This document shows, piece by piece, positions 48,820-60,625 of a stretch of DNA of 64,000 nucleotides (positions are counted from its first letter, which is position 1; the number at the start of each line of letters is the position of its first letter). The DNA is taken from positions 2,657,501-2,721,500 of the forward strand of contig JAQFVV010006246.1 of assembly GCA_028023455.1 (NCBI GenBank), written 5' to 3'. The notes below the pieces were generated by a model that was not told where the DNA came from, did no database searches, and saw only the letters and a program-made list of their open reading frames with translations. The position numbers and the translations under genes were made by a program. This DNA is from Epiperipatus broadwayi (lineage: Eukaryota > Onychophora > Udeonychophora > Euonychophora > Peripatidae).

Positions 48820-49193
48820 CTTAGTTCCTCTTTATACATCTCAAACTGGGCAATAGGCATTTCTTTGGGCATTTTATAAAAGTAGATAGCTTTAGTTTCA
48901 TGCATTCACTATGCCATAATTATTTTACCTTGAATATATTGCACAGTATTTTATAATATTGTTAAACTTTATATAATTGTGATTTAATATTAAACAGTTC
49001 CTCATGCATGAGAGAAATTATTCCATAATTCCTTTTAGCTGCTGATAGTATTTTTGTTTTGTTTTTATTCATGTTTGAAAAATATCACTGTGACTTCACT
49101 ATCAGTTCAAAAATAGTTCTCTTATTTTATGAATTTGCACAAATTTATTTAGGTTTACTTATTCCAACTATCACTTTTAATTTGATGTGATCT
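48820..49193. repeat. Repeat family X, left half of interrupted copy
   Basis: Matches the first half of 41388-42138. It is broken at TATACT (49194-49199) by the retrotransposon that follows, and resumes at 51461. Confidence 0.85.
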
Positions 49194-49199
49194 TATACT

Positions 49200-51454
49200 C
49201 ATCAATAGTAGTCTGTCCAATAGGCAGGTCCAGAGAGTAGTCACTACATCAGTTCATCCATTCTTCCATTCCATTCTCTTCCTTGCCCACTTCCTCAATT
49301 CCACATAACCCCTTCCATCTCATATATCATCCAATAATGTCAATCTCTTCCATCCTTTCTTTTTATTTCCACTCACCATTCCTTCCAAAACATCTTTCAT
49401 TAAACTATAATCTTTTCTTAGTATATGTCCAATCCAGTTTCTCTTTCTCTCTTTGATACTTTCAATCAATCTTCTTTCCTCATTAACTCTTTTCAAAACT
49501 TCTTCATTTGTTATTTTATTCACCCAACTGATTTTTTCCATTTTTCTCCATGTCCACATCTCAAAAGCTTCCAGTCGTTTCTTAATTCTATTACTCAATG
49601 TCCATGTCTCACAACCATACATTAATACACTCCACACATAACATTTAATTAATCTTTTCCTTAATTCTCTTTCCATAGGTCCACAAAATATCTTCTTTTT
49701 TTTTACAAATGTCATCTTTGCCAATGCTATTCTTCTTTTAACTTCATCTTCACTTCTTCCATCCTCACTCAACCAAAAACCCAAATATTTAAATCCCTTC
49801 ACCTGCTGCACCATGTCATCATGGATTCCAATTTGCAGTCTTTTTGCATCTCTCCCTACCCATAAACACTTAGTCTTTTCAATATTAATCTTCATTCCAT
49901 ATGCCATACATCCTTCTTCCAATTTATTCAACATATTCTGAAGATCCTTTTCTTCCTCAGCAATAAGAGCCATATCATCTGCAAATCTTATACACTTTAT
50001 TACTCTCCCCACAACATTTGTTCCTCCACAGTCCAAATAATTATTTATCATATCTTCTAAATAAATATTAAACAAAACAGTGACATACTACATCCTTGCC
50101 TAACTCCACTTTCTATATTCACTTCATCAGTCTCATTACATCCAAATCTAACTCTTATTCTTTGCCCATTATACATATTCCATATCAATCATCTTTCTTT
50201 CCAGAATACTCCTTTATCTCTTAAGATAGACATCAGTTTATTCCCGCTTACTCTATCAAATGCCTTTTTTAAATCTACAAAACATATACCAATTCCTTTA
50301 TCTCTTTCAATATATCTTTCTGCAATTGTCCTAACAATACCAATAGCATCTCTTGTGCTTTTCCCTTTCCGAAAACCAAACTGTTCTTCATCAATATAAT
50401 AGTCAACCTTCCCATAAATCCTTTGATTTAAAAATCCTCAATAACACCTTAGAAACATGAGACAATACACTTATTGTCCTATACTCTTCACATTTAACAG
50501 CTTTCTTCTTTTTAGCAATTGGAATCACTATAGTTCTTAAAAAATCTTCAGGCCAAACTCCACTATTATATATCAAATTGCAAAGTCCAACTATTTCCTT
50601 CATAGTAAATTCTCCCATTTCTCTCAAAAATTCTATAGGTACTGCATCAAATCCAATAGCCTTACCATTCTTCATTTGTGCAATTGCCTTTCTTACTTCA
50701 TCTGGCAGTATGTCCATACCTCTATCATCCATTGCAACATCTTCATTTTCAAGTTCATAACTAATTAAATTATTTCCTCTATTAAACAGATACCGAATAT
50801 ATTCTTCCCATCTTTTTAATATATCATTACTATCGGTTAACCTTCTTCCATTCTTATCCACAATCTCACTTGCTACCCATGTCTTTTTCTCCCAAGAAAT
50901 ACTTTCTATTCTATCAAATGCTAGATCATATCTTTTCATCTGTTGAAACCTTTCTATCTCTTTACATTCTTGCTCCAACCACTTTTCTTTTGCTAAATCT
51001 GTTTCTCTTCTTAATTCATTATTAAATTTCCTATATTCCTTTTGCCCTTCCTCAGTATTTACATTCTTCCACCATCTCCGCACTTCCATCTTTTCCAACA
51101 TACCTTCAGTTATCCAAGGTCTTTTAGCTTTTCTTGCATGAATAATACCTATTTCATTTTTTGCTATTTTCAAGAATCCCTCTTTAATTCTATTCCAACA
51201 CTCATCAGAGCTATTAATATAGTTCCCATCCTGAACAATTCTTTTAAATTCATTTTTACATATTAAACCAAATTTTCATTTTTCCATTTGTCTCAATTTA
51301 TCCAAGTCCCATCTTGTGTATCTTTTCCCTCTTTTAATTCTTTTTAAACTTAACGTTAATTTAGCCATCACCAAATTATGATCCGAATCTATATCAGCAC
51401 CTAGCAAAGCATGTGAACCCTTAACAGCATTCTTATATCTATTCTGAATCAGTA
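49200..51454 (-). mobile_element. Non-LTR retrotransposon (LINE), 5-prime truncated, with target duplication
   Basis: Inserted in the minus orientation into repeat X. The 6-bp TATACT lies on both sides (49194-49199, 51455-51460), and removing the insert restores repeat X. The insert encodes the end of an apurinic-type endonuclease (GADIDSDHNLVMAK near 51360-51405), reverse transcriptase and a C-terminal tail. It is about 2.25 kb, so the 5-prime part is missing. The clade is not assigned; the C-terminal style (YGCETWTL, KISWVNKITNEEVL) is common among invertebrate RTE/Jockey-like elements. Confidence 0.9.
49320..51410 (-). pseudogene. Endonuclease/reverse transcriptase of the non-LTR element, frameshifted
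   Basis: The minus-strand reading comes in blocks. The endonuclease end (SDHN) leads into a 256-codon frame (51173-50403) with PWITEGMLEKMEVRRWWKN, the first reverse-transcriptase block KNGKAIGFDAVPIEFL and YRTISVLSHVSKVLLRI. A shifted part (about 50400-50080) has GFRKGKSTRDAIG, catalytic VDLKKAFDRV and the GVRQGC motif. A 251-codon frame (50075-49320) has the catalytic FADDMALIAE, the KTKCLWVG and GFKYLGFWLS blocks, YGCETWTL and WIGHILR. At least two frame changes and a stop near the C-terminus break it. The enzyme would copy the element RNA at the nicked target. All three active-site aspartates are still encoded. Confidence 0.9.
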
Positions 51455-51460
51455 TATACT

Positions 51461-51868
51461 ATTAAACGTAAATAACAAAAATCATAATTTCAAATGATAT
51501 ATTCCATTTTTTCTTGCTTTCAAACATTAGTTCTAATGATATTAGCTTCCTATAGCAAAAGCATTATTTTTAAAGATGATGGATTTAAATTGGATTTTGT
51601 TTTTATACTAAACTCAGTTTCCAGTTTTTGGTATACAAGATCTTTCACTTCCTACTATAATGATGTAGCTCCCTATCATTATGTTCATTATATCAGTAAC
51701 AATCCATTTGAAGAATTACATAATAGAATTATAATTTTATTTTCACATTCAGTTTCCTTGCTACTAACTTGACACCAGGTCATCACCATCTTTTCTTGGT
51801 TGCAGTCAACATCATTATATTGTTTAGCTTATAATGTACAACACACAGTATTTAAAAGTTTATCTACT
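51461..51868. repeat. Repeat family X, right half of interrupted copy
   Basis: Continues the copy begun at 48820 and ends at the (TA)n tract 51872-51892, as the intact copy ends in a (TA)n tract at 42131. The 92-codon frame here is not conserved between copies. Confidence 0.85.
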
Positions 51869-51892
51869 GGTATATATATATATATATATATA

Positions 51893-52406
51893 ATTAAAAT
51901 TATCCCAAATCCAAAACTCAACCAGACTAGAAAAACTAAATTAAAACACAACCAAAAGTTTCACTGCTACAAGCAGACTTCTCATGTTTAAAGAACTACA
52001 AAAACAACAACACATTTCTATCAATTCAAATTTATAAAAATGTGTCTTATAAGTGCTGACATTTTAATTAGTATTATAGATCTAGTTTCTAAAGTCCCAG
52101 CCCTCCACTAAGGTGAGCCATAATTTTTAAACCGATTGGTCTGGAGGTAGGGGCTTAGTGATAGAGATTTTTCTTTTTTTTTCTTTTGGCACTTATAAAA
52201 ATAAAGTTTGTTTACAGCTATTGGTAAGCTCCATTTAGTGATCATTGAATTGCAAGCTTAAAAGCAAGTTACAAAATGTATAACTTGTTTTATTAATTGT
52301 TATAAGTGTATCTTTAATGGCTTTTGTGATGCTATATTGCAGAGGCTATTACTATATAGTAAAACAGCTGAATTCAAACCCATATAGCTATTTGGTTTGC
52401 AAAGCT
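51893..52406 (-). repeat. Diverged unit of the 416-bp satellite family, left of the 6.4-kb palindrome
   Basis: From about 52030 the order of motifs (ATCTAGTTTCTA, TTTGTTTACA, ATAACTTGTTTT, ATATTGCAGAGGCT, CCCATATAGCTATTTGG) follows the reverse-oriented unit seen at 10455-10893. The unit is interrupted at AAAGCT (52401-52406) by the palindrome and resumes after 58819. The first 130 bp are unassigned AT-rich DNA. Confidence 0.65.
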
Positions 52407-52429
52407 GGGTACTTGGGACTTTTGACCCA

Positions 52430-52750
52430 TGTGGCCGCCAGAGGCGCTGGTCGGGGTCATTCACAGAAATAATTACAGTAGGGCCCCCAAATGCAGCATT
52501 GCACATTCCAGCCGAAAGGTGGTGCTGTTCTCAATGCGTAAGCACAGGAACATTACACCAGCTGGCTGGCAGCAAAGCTGCCCGCTTGGTGGCGCTGGTC
52601 GCAGCGCGTAAGCCCATTTAGCTTACATCGTCTGCTACCAGCAGATACCAAGAACCTAGGTGGCGCTGATTGCCATAAACACATCTAGCTTGTGTGTCGT
52701 CTGCTAACAGCAACTACCAAGATTCTAGCCCACTATGTGGCGCTGTTTCT
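52430..52750 (+). repeat. Subterminal GGTGGCGCTG repeats, left end of palindrome
   Basis: Five iterations of a GGCGCTG-type core occur: AGAGGCGCTGG (52440), GGTGGTGCTG (52519), GGTGGCGCTGG (52588), AGGTGGCGCTG (52658) and GTGGCGCTG (52738). They are spaced 67-90 bp, and units 3-5 share GTCTGCTAMCAGCARMTACC. Such iterated words near transposon ends are typical transposase-binding sites. The core AGGTGGCGC also resembles the animal CTCF consensus. Confidence 0.75.
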
Positions 52751-54585
52751 ACATGGTTACACACAGAAAAACTACGCACTGATAGAATTTATGTACATAC
52801 TACTTAAAATATGAATGGCGTACAATGTGCAGGTGTGAATAATTAAGAAGCTACAACTATTTAAATATTCTTTCAAACTTAATAGTATCACATGCTATTT
52901 CACAGTTTTATAAATGGATGTATTTTTAAATTTTTTTTTTTTTAAAAATCGATCTTTTTTTTTTTAATTATTTACACTATGTCAAAATGTTATATATAAG
53001 TCGAGCTGTGAAATTTGCTATCATGGCCGCTTGAAAACGCTAAAATTATCGCGTAGAAATCCTCATAATTATTCATAAAATATTTTATTAATCTATAAGT
53101 CAATTCTAAATTTAAAAATCGATCTTTTTTTTTTTAATTTTTACGACAATCGGGGTTTTTTTTTTTTTTTTTTAAAAAAAAGCTAATTTTTTCCCCCTTC
53201 TTTCAAAACTAGAGACATTCCAAAGATAAAATCTAATATATTAATAGGGGCTTTACTAATGAATAGCTATGGTCAATTAGTGAATTGGATTGATTTAATG
53301 AGACAGAAACTGATATATGATGAATTATATTTATTGACAATTTCATATGTACTTAATATAATCCATTACTTAGTGTTGGATAATGCACGCAGGCATTTTA
53401 TTTACTAAACAACATTACTCTAGGGTAGGCCATTTAGCAAAATAAATTTGTGGCTAATTATTTAATTGCGCTAATTTTATGCTATATAATAAATCACTAC
53501 ATTCCACTTATTAGTTACGCCCTTTCATCATCAGTTCTAGTGGCTATTATACATGTAATCAAACCAAGTCTGGAGTGAAGTTTAATAATACATCCGATTA
53601 TGATAAATTTATATATTAAATATGGGCATATAAAGCCTCTCAGATAGCTTTAGATCGAATGGGTTTTCAAGAATGCTTCTGTTTAACGCCGAAGATTGCA
53701 TATTATGGAGGTAGAGTTGGCTATAAACATTTTACTAATACGCTATGTACAAGTAAAATATAATAATAAAGTGGCTCCATCTTATATATATAAAACAGCA
53801 CAACGATAAAATATTGATCAATTTCACATCCGCCAAGTCGAAGTATATTATAAATTAAATGCCATACATTAAATGAACAGTAGTTTTGTCAGCTTGATTA
53901 AAAGAGCCAACTCTTCTGTAGCATGAGAAATACATATATGCTACTGACGGGAATATATATATATATACAAACTTTACTTTATCCCGTTCAATCTCTTAGT
54001 TATGTATAATTAATAAACTTTTAAAGGGAGAAAGTATATTTAAGGGACTTACGAATATTTTAATAAAACTCCAGGCTAGTTTAATCTTTAGTAACATAAT
54101 AATTAAAGGTTGAAAGTTTGGATTTATAAGCCACATTTTATATTTACATTAATTATTTACTAAATGACAAAATAATAACGAGCACAAAGGGTCGCCATTA
54201 TTTATAAATTAGGGGTTCGAAACAGAGCACTAAATGACGCTATAATTAATACAATACGAAGATTTTAAATAATATCTTCAAAAAGTATATATTTCATAAC
54301 TAAATGCGCGCTGTTTCAAGACAGGCATAATTAATAATAACTAAAATAAGCAAGAGAGAAATAAATATAACTGCAGTGATTAAGTTATATAGCAAAACAA
54401 GAAGTTAATAAAGGAAATTAACAAAAGTATGTCATTTATAGAATTGAAATATTATCGATAAGACATTTTAGAAAGAGTTTACAATATAGTTATCTAACCT
54501 GATTTTGAAGCAATAATGATTATTTTGAATTTTACACAGAGCTCTGCGATTTTAATAATTTTAAAACAGATACTCGAGCTGGAAT

Positions 54586-54735
54586 GAAGGTGAGTTCTTT
54601 GGTGGCTTATGGCATCTTCTCTTTAGTTGGGAGACGATTTAAGATGGTATTCCTATAGCTGGAGTTGGGGCAGTTGAATTTGAACGAAGGTGAGTTCTTT
54701 TAACGGCTTATGGCATCTTCTATTTATTATAAGCT
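54586..54735 (+). repeat. 100-bp direct repeat inside the palindrome arm
   Basis: GAAGGTGAGTTCTTT then GGCTTATGGCATCTTCT occur at 54586 and again at 54686, exactly 100 bp apart. The mirror copies are in the right arm near 56530-56665. The AAGGTGAGT word resembles a splice donor, but no open frame supports an exon. Confidence 0.7.
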
Positions 54736-55499
54736 TGTTAAGGCAACGTTGGTTGTTGCTCCTGCCTTGGATGGATCAAATTCCAACGTTCCATCACAGC
54801 AAAGGCAACAAATTCTTGCCTGACTAGCAGGCCCTAGATAAATTAACAAATTTTTAGCTTCTCGTAGTAACAGCTCTTCAAAAGCAAGATGGAGTATCTT
54901 TTCCGCTAGCCTATTTATATATTTTCACCTTTTTGGAATTTCGTTTGCCTCAGGACCAATCAACTTTTAATTAAACAAAATCATATAATCTAATTTCTAC
55001 TATTGATAAAGTCTCCGAGGTGTTATTTTTAATTTACTTAAAAAAATTATTAAAGCATATAAATTATATAATTTTGATTCCGATTTCATTAATTAAATTT
55101 CTTTTTAGGTGTTATAAAATGTTATGGCTTAGCAGATAGTAACGGTATTATGATTTAATGATAACATCTTTTGTTGAAACAAATTCAATCAGTAAACTAG
55201 ATTTTACTTTTACAGGTGTGGTCACTAATAGATTTTTTGTTTACACAAAATTCCCATTTTTAATTATAAACCGATGACTTTTATTTTAACTAGATATAAA
55301 TAACTTTTAACATATTTTCTTTATATTGTTTATTTTAAAAAAAGCAAATTTGACAGATCTTATAAAAAAATACTTTAGTTTCAGTTATATCTATTAAACT
55401 TTAAATCAGAAAACCGTAAATATATTATAAAGAAAACATTTTACATTATTTTTATTTAATCTTAAATATTATATGTACAAATCATTATGCCATAATTTC

Positions 55500-55745
55500 A
55501 TGGTTTAAATTATCCATCCACATACGAGTATAATACAAATATAAAATTTAAATTATCCATCCACATACGAATATAATACAAATATAAAATTTAGAATTGA
55601 CTAATATTCGTATGTGGATGGATAATTTAAATTTTATATTTGTATTATATTCGTAAGTTATATTTGTATTATATTCGTATGTGGATGGATAATTTAAATT
55701 TTATATTTGTATTATATTCGTATGTGGATGGATAATTTAAACCAT
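55500..55745. repeat. Centre of the palindrome: inverted and tandem 48-50-bp units
   Basis: Units of TTTAAATTATCCATCCACAT with a following ATAATACAAATATAAAATTT run in one direction up to about 55590. They are inverted from about 55605 to 55745, one with an extra short segment. The spacer at the turn is about 12 bases (GAATTGACTA). Confidence 0.85.
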
Positions 55746-58469
55746 GAAATTATGGCATAATGATTTGTACATATAATATTTAAGATTAAATAAAAGTAAT
55801 GTAAAATGTTTTCTTTATAATATATTTACGGTTTTCTGATTTAAAGTTTAATAGATATAACTGAAGCTAAAGTATTTTTTTTATAAGATCTATCAAATTT
55901 GCTTTTTTTAAAATAAACAATATAAAGAAAATATGTTAAAAGTTATTTATATCTAGTTAAAATAAAAGTCATCGGTTTATAATTAAAAATGGTAATTTTG
56001 TGTAAACAAGAAATCAATTAGTGACCGCATCTGTAAAAGTAAAATCTAGTTTACTGATTGAATTTGTTTCAACAAAAGATGTTATCATTAAATCATAATA
56101 CCGTTACTATCTGCTAAGCAATAACATTTTATAACACCTAAAAAGAAATTTAATTAATGAAATCAGAATCAAAATTATATAATTTATATGCTTTAATAAT
56201 TTTTTTAAGTAAATTAAAAATAACACCTCGGAGACTTTATCAATAGTAGAAATTAGATTATATGATTTTGTTTAATTAAAAGTCGATTGGTCCTGAGGCA
56301 AACGAAATTCCAAAAAGGTGAAAATATATAAATAGGCTAGCGGAAAAGATACTCCATCTTGCTTTTGAAGAGCTGTTACTACGAGAAGCTGAAAATTTGT
56401 TAATTTATCTAGGGCCTGCTAGTCAGGCAAGAATTTGTTGCCTTTGCCATGATGGAACGTCGAAATTTGATCCATCCAAGGCAGGAGCAACAACCAACGT
56501 TGCCTTAACAAGCTTATAATAAATAGAAGATGCCATAAGCCGTTAAAAGAACTCACCTTCATTCAAATTCAACTGCCCCAACTCCAGCTATAGGAATACC
56601 ATCTTAAATCGTCTCCCAACTAAAGAGAAGATGCCATAAGCCGCCAAAGAACTCACCTTCATTCCAGCTCGAGTATCTGTTTTAAAATTATTAAAATTGC
56701 AGAGCTCTGTGTAAAATTCAAAATAATCATTATTGCTTCAAAATCAGGTTAGATAACTATATTGTAAACTCTTTCTAAAATGTCTTATCAATAATATTTC
56801 AATTCTATAAATGACATACTTTTGTTAATTTCCTTTATTAACTTCTTGTTTTGCTATATAACTTAATCACTGCAGTTATATTTATTTCTCTCTTGCTTAT
56901 TTTAGTTATTATTAATTATGCCTGTCTTGAAACGGCGCGCATTTAGTTACGAAATATATACTTTTTGAAGATATTATTTAAAATCTTTGTATTGTATTAA
57001 TTATAGCGTCATTTAGCGCTCCGTTTCGAACCCCTAATTTATAAATAATGGCGACCCTTTGTGCTCGTTATTATTTTGTCATTTAGTAAATAATTAATGT
57101 AAATATAAAATGTGGCTTATAAATCCAAACTTTCAACCTTTAATTATTATGTTACTAAAGATTAAACTAGCCTGGAGTGTAATCATAAGTATATTTTTCT
57201 TATTAAAGTATTCGTAAGTCCCTTAAATATACTTTCTCCCTTTAAAAGTTTGTTAATTATACATAACTAAGAGATTGAACGGGATAAAGTAAAGTTTGTA
57301 TATATATATATATATATATTCCCGTCAGTAGCATATATGTATTTCTCATGCTACAGAAGAGTTGGCTCTTTTAATCAAGCTGACAAAACTACTGTTCATT
57401 TAATGTATGGCATTTAATTTATAATATACTTCGACTTGGCGGATGTGAAATTGATCAATATTTTATCGTTGTGCTGTTTTATATATATAAGATGGAGCCA
57501 CTTTATTATTATATTTTACTTGTGCATAGCGTATTAGTAAAATCTTTATAGCCAACTCTACCTCCATAATATGCAATCTTCGGCGTTAAACAGAAGCATT
57601 CTTGAAAACCCATTCGATCTAAAGCTATCTGTGAGGCTTTATATGCCCATATTTAATATATAAATTTATCATAATCAGATGTATTATTAAACTTCACTCC
57701 AGATTTGGTTTGATTACATGTATAATAGCCACTCGAACTGATGATGAAAGGGCGTAACTAATAAGTGGAATGTAGTGATTTATTTTGCTAAATGGCCTAC
57801 ACTAGAGTAATGTTGTTTAGTAAATAAAATGCCTGCGTGCATTATCCAACGCTAAGTAATGGGTTATATTAAGTATATATGAAATTGTCAATAAATATAA
57901 TTCATCATATATCAGTTTCTGTCTCATTAAATCAATCCAATTCACTAATTGACCATAGCTATTCATTAGTAAAGCCCCTATTAATATATTAGATTTTATC
58001 TTTGGAATGTCTCTAGTTTTGAAAGAAGGGGGGGGGGAATTAGCTTTTTTTAAAAAAAAAAAAACCTGATTGTCATAAAAATTAAAAAAAAAAAAGATCG
58101 ATTTTTAAATTTAGAATTGACTTATAGATTAATAAAATATTTTATGAATAATTATGAGGATTTCTACGTGATAATTTTAGCGTTTTCAAGCGGCCATGAT
58201 AGCAAATTTCACCGCTCGACTTATATATAACATTTTGACATAGTGTAAATAATTAAAAAAAAAAAGAACGATTTTTAAAAAAAAAATAATTTAAAAATAC
58301 ATCCATTTATAAAACTGTGAAATAGCATGTGATACTATTAAGTTTGAAAGAATATTTAAATAGTTGTAGCTTCTTAATTATTCACACCTGCACATTGTAC
58401 GCCATTCATATTTTAAGTAGTATGTACATAAATTCTATCAGTGTGTAGTTTTTCTGTGTGTAACCGTGG

Positions 58470-58790
58470 AGAAACAGCACCACATAGTGGGCTAGAATCT
58501 TGGTAGTCGCTGTTAGCAGACGACACACAAGCTAGATGAGTTTATGGCAATCAGCGCCACCTAGGTTCTTGGTATCTGCTGGTAGCAGACGATGTAAGCT
58601 AAATGGGCTTACGCGCTGTGACCAGTGCCACCAAGCAGGCAGCTTTGCTGCCAGCCAGCTGGTGTAATGTTCCTGTGCTTACGCATTGAGAACAGAACCA
58701 CCTTTCAACTGGAATGTGCAATGCTGCATTTGGGGGCCCTACTGTAATTATTTCTGTGGTTGACCCCGACCAGCGCCTCTGGAAGCCACA
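58470..58790 (-). repeat. Subterminal GGTGGCGCTG repeats, right end of palindrome
   Basis: Mirror of 52430-52750: CAGCGCCACCTAGG at 58552-58565, CAGTGCCACC at 58624-58633 and CAGCGCCTCT at 58771-58780. The first unit is changed to CAGCACCACAT (58477-58487). Some CpG-type differences from the left end (GCG to GTG/ACG) suggest mutation since insertion. Confidence 0.75.
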
Positions 58791-58819
58791 TGGGTCAAAA
58801 GTCCCAAGTACCCAAAGCT

Positions 58820-59080
58820 GGATTTGAAGACATTTACATGTTTTATAAATGCTGACTTTTGAGTTAGTATTTTACATCTAGTTTCTATAGTTCCAGCCCT
58901 CCACTGAGTTGAACCGTAAGCTTGAAACCAATTGGTCTGGAGGTAGGGGCTTAACAATAAAGATTTTGAATTCTTTCTTTTTCAGCACTTATAAAAATAA
59001 AGCTTGTTTAGGGCTATTGGTAAGCTCCATCTAGTGATCATTTAAATGCAAACTTAAAAGCAAATTACAATATATTGTAT
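58820..59080 (-). repeat. Diverged unit of the 416-bp satellite family, right of the palindrome
   Basis: Shares CTAGTTTCTATAGTTCCAGC, ATTGGTCTGGAGGTAGGGGC and GCACTTATAAAAATAAAGCT with 52080-52220 in the same orientation. Together with 52030-52406 it forms direct flanks around the palindrome. Confidence 0.7.
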
Positions 59081-60355
59081 GTATATGAATCATTTCAAAC
59101 ACACAGAGATATTATTTTTAAAAAAAAATTTCTTTTATATATATGGATTCATGTGTGTATTTATTATTATATATAAATTTATAAATACTTAATAAATAAG
59201 CAGTTGTAAAGAGAGAAAGTAATAATATTTAATATTGATTTATTATATTTTTTTATTAAATAAGGTGTTAAATTATTTAACATTAATTTTTATTAAATAA
59301 AGCAGATCAGAAAGAAAGTGTAAAATAAGGCGATCAAGATTAGGAGATAAAAAAAAATGTACACGTGCAAAAGAGTGTGAAAGAATGAAAACATCTGTAT
59401 AAACACAAAAAACACTTTTACACCTATTCCTAATGACTATGGATTGTCAGCTTTATTGTTTGTTATCTGTATCTAAGATTATTTTTGGCAAAGAGGTGCT
59501 TTGATGGGATAAAAGGTGATTAATAATTTTTTGTAGAATCGCGATAGAACAGGTTGTTAAACTCTAATTTTTTTATCTTGATTTCAAGATAAGGTTTCCA
59601 GGTGGTTCTTTTCTTTGATTAAAATTTGAAATAAAAACCAAGTGAAATAATATTGAAGATAAGCAGTTCAATTTTTGTTTGGAGGAGAGTAATCTAACAA
59701 TATGTAGTTTTAAAAGAAAGACAATCATTAATATTACTAAGATCAATTTTTTCATTACTAATAGAAAGAGATGTAATGATTGAGTTCATGAAAACCAAGG
59801 GAAATGGACAGTTTTCATTTTTTTTAAAAGAAGTGAGCGATTTGATTTTTTTTTCACTCTTTAAAAAAATTGAGGAAGAAAAAAAAGACTCTTGTTTTAA
59901 AGTCAGTATAGATGAAGATGTGTGTATATATAAGTAATTCCCAGCAAGATTAAGATAAAGAAGAAAAAATGGAACAAAATTGAATTTATTGGAAGAAGTT
60001 ATTAACAATTCTATGAACTGATATTAATATATTTTGATGTGTATAATATAATGAATTTGCATTGCTAAAACCATCCTTTTGCTTCTTGAAATTCCTATCA
60101 TGGGTTAAAATCACTCATCTACTGTGAACTCATATACCAGTCAAATAATAACCAACAAAATGATCGAGTTTGAAGCCAACCACACAAGCTATTTGAAATG
60201 CTTCTTTTCTGGCTCATGGTCTATTCTAGGCTCATTACCTTTGGATGGAGGGAGAAGGGGAAAGAAGAGGAAAAGAAAAATGTATAAAGGCCTTATAACT
60301 AGGTTTGATTAAACTATCAACCAAATTTTTGTTAGAATTTTCCTCATAGTCATCT
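59081..60355. other. AT-rich non-coding DNA
   Basis: Small frames (59573-60008 minus, 60124-60312 plus) are low-complexity and unrecognised. No gene is supported. Confidence 0.45.
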
Positions 60356-60625
60356 AAAGTGTCTAAAATGATTTTTTTTTAATGGGAGAGACAAGCAAAT
60401 CCACCAGTTCATACTTATCTAAAAGTATTTGAAATAACTCTTTTTGAAATGGTAGAAGGAAGCCAGTCAACAAATTTAGCATTATCAAAAGTATCAACAA
60501 TAAATCATTTTAAAATTGAAGAAATAAGCAAGTCAATTAATTCATGTTTATCTTAAAAGTATCTGCAAGAACTTTTCTTTTTTTAAATGGAGCAAAGACA
60601 AGCAGTCTGAAAATTCAAACTCGGG
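60356..60625 (-). repeat. Four diverged tandem units of about 67 bp
   Basis: Each unit starts AAAGTRTYTRMAA and has an AAGCAARTCMA-like middle and a TTCATRYTTATCT-like end (starts near 60357, 60421, 60488, 60556). On the minus strand, similar 22-residue phrases recur across units: DKHELIDLLISSILK, NAKFVDWLPSTISKRVI, YELVDLLVSPIKKK. A decayed repeat-protein gene is possible, but stops and shifts intervene. Confidence 0.45.

Larger units (their letters stand above)
52407..58813. mobile_element. 6.4-kb near-perfect palindromic (foldback) transposon
   Basis: The left half (52407 to about 55600) is the reverse complement of the right half (about 55610-58813), with arms of roughly 3.2 kb differing at only a few percent of positions. 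The ends are GGGTACTTGGGACTTTTGAC and its mirror GTCAAAAGTCCCAAGTACCC. The 6-bp AAAGCT lies directly outside both ends (52401-52406, 58814-58819), consistent with a target duplication. It contains no protein-coding frame of interest. Subterminal GGCGCT repeats lie at both ends and a short tandem repeat at the centre. This is a non-autonomous foldback element of unassigned superfamily, embedded in another repeat unit. Confidence 0.9.

Noticed and set aside
52397-52621. Frames of 60-74 codons at the palindrome end
   Set aside because: They overlap in two plus phases plus a minus phase inside GC-richer subterminal repeats, which is expected by chance.
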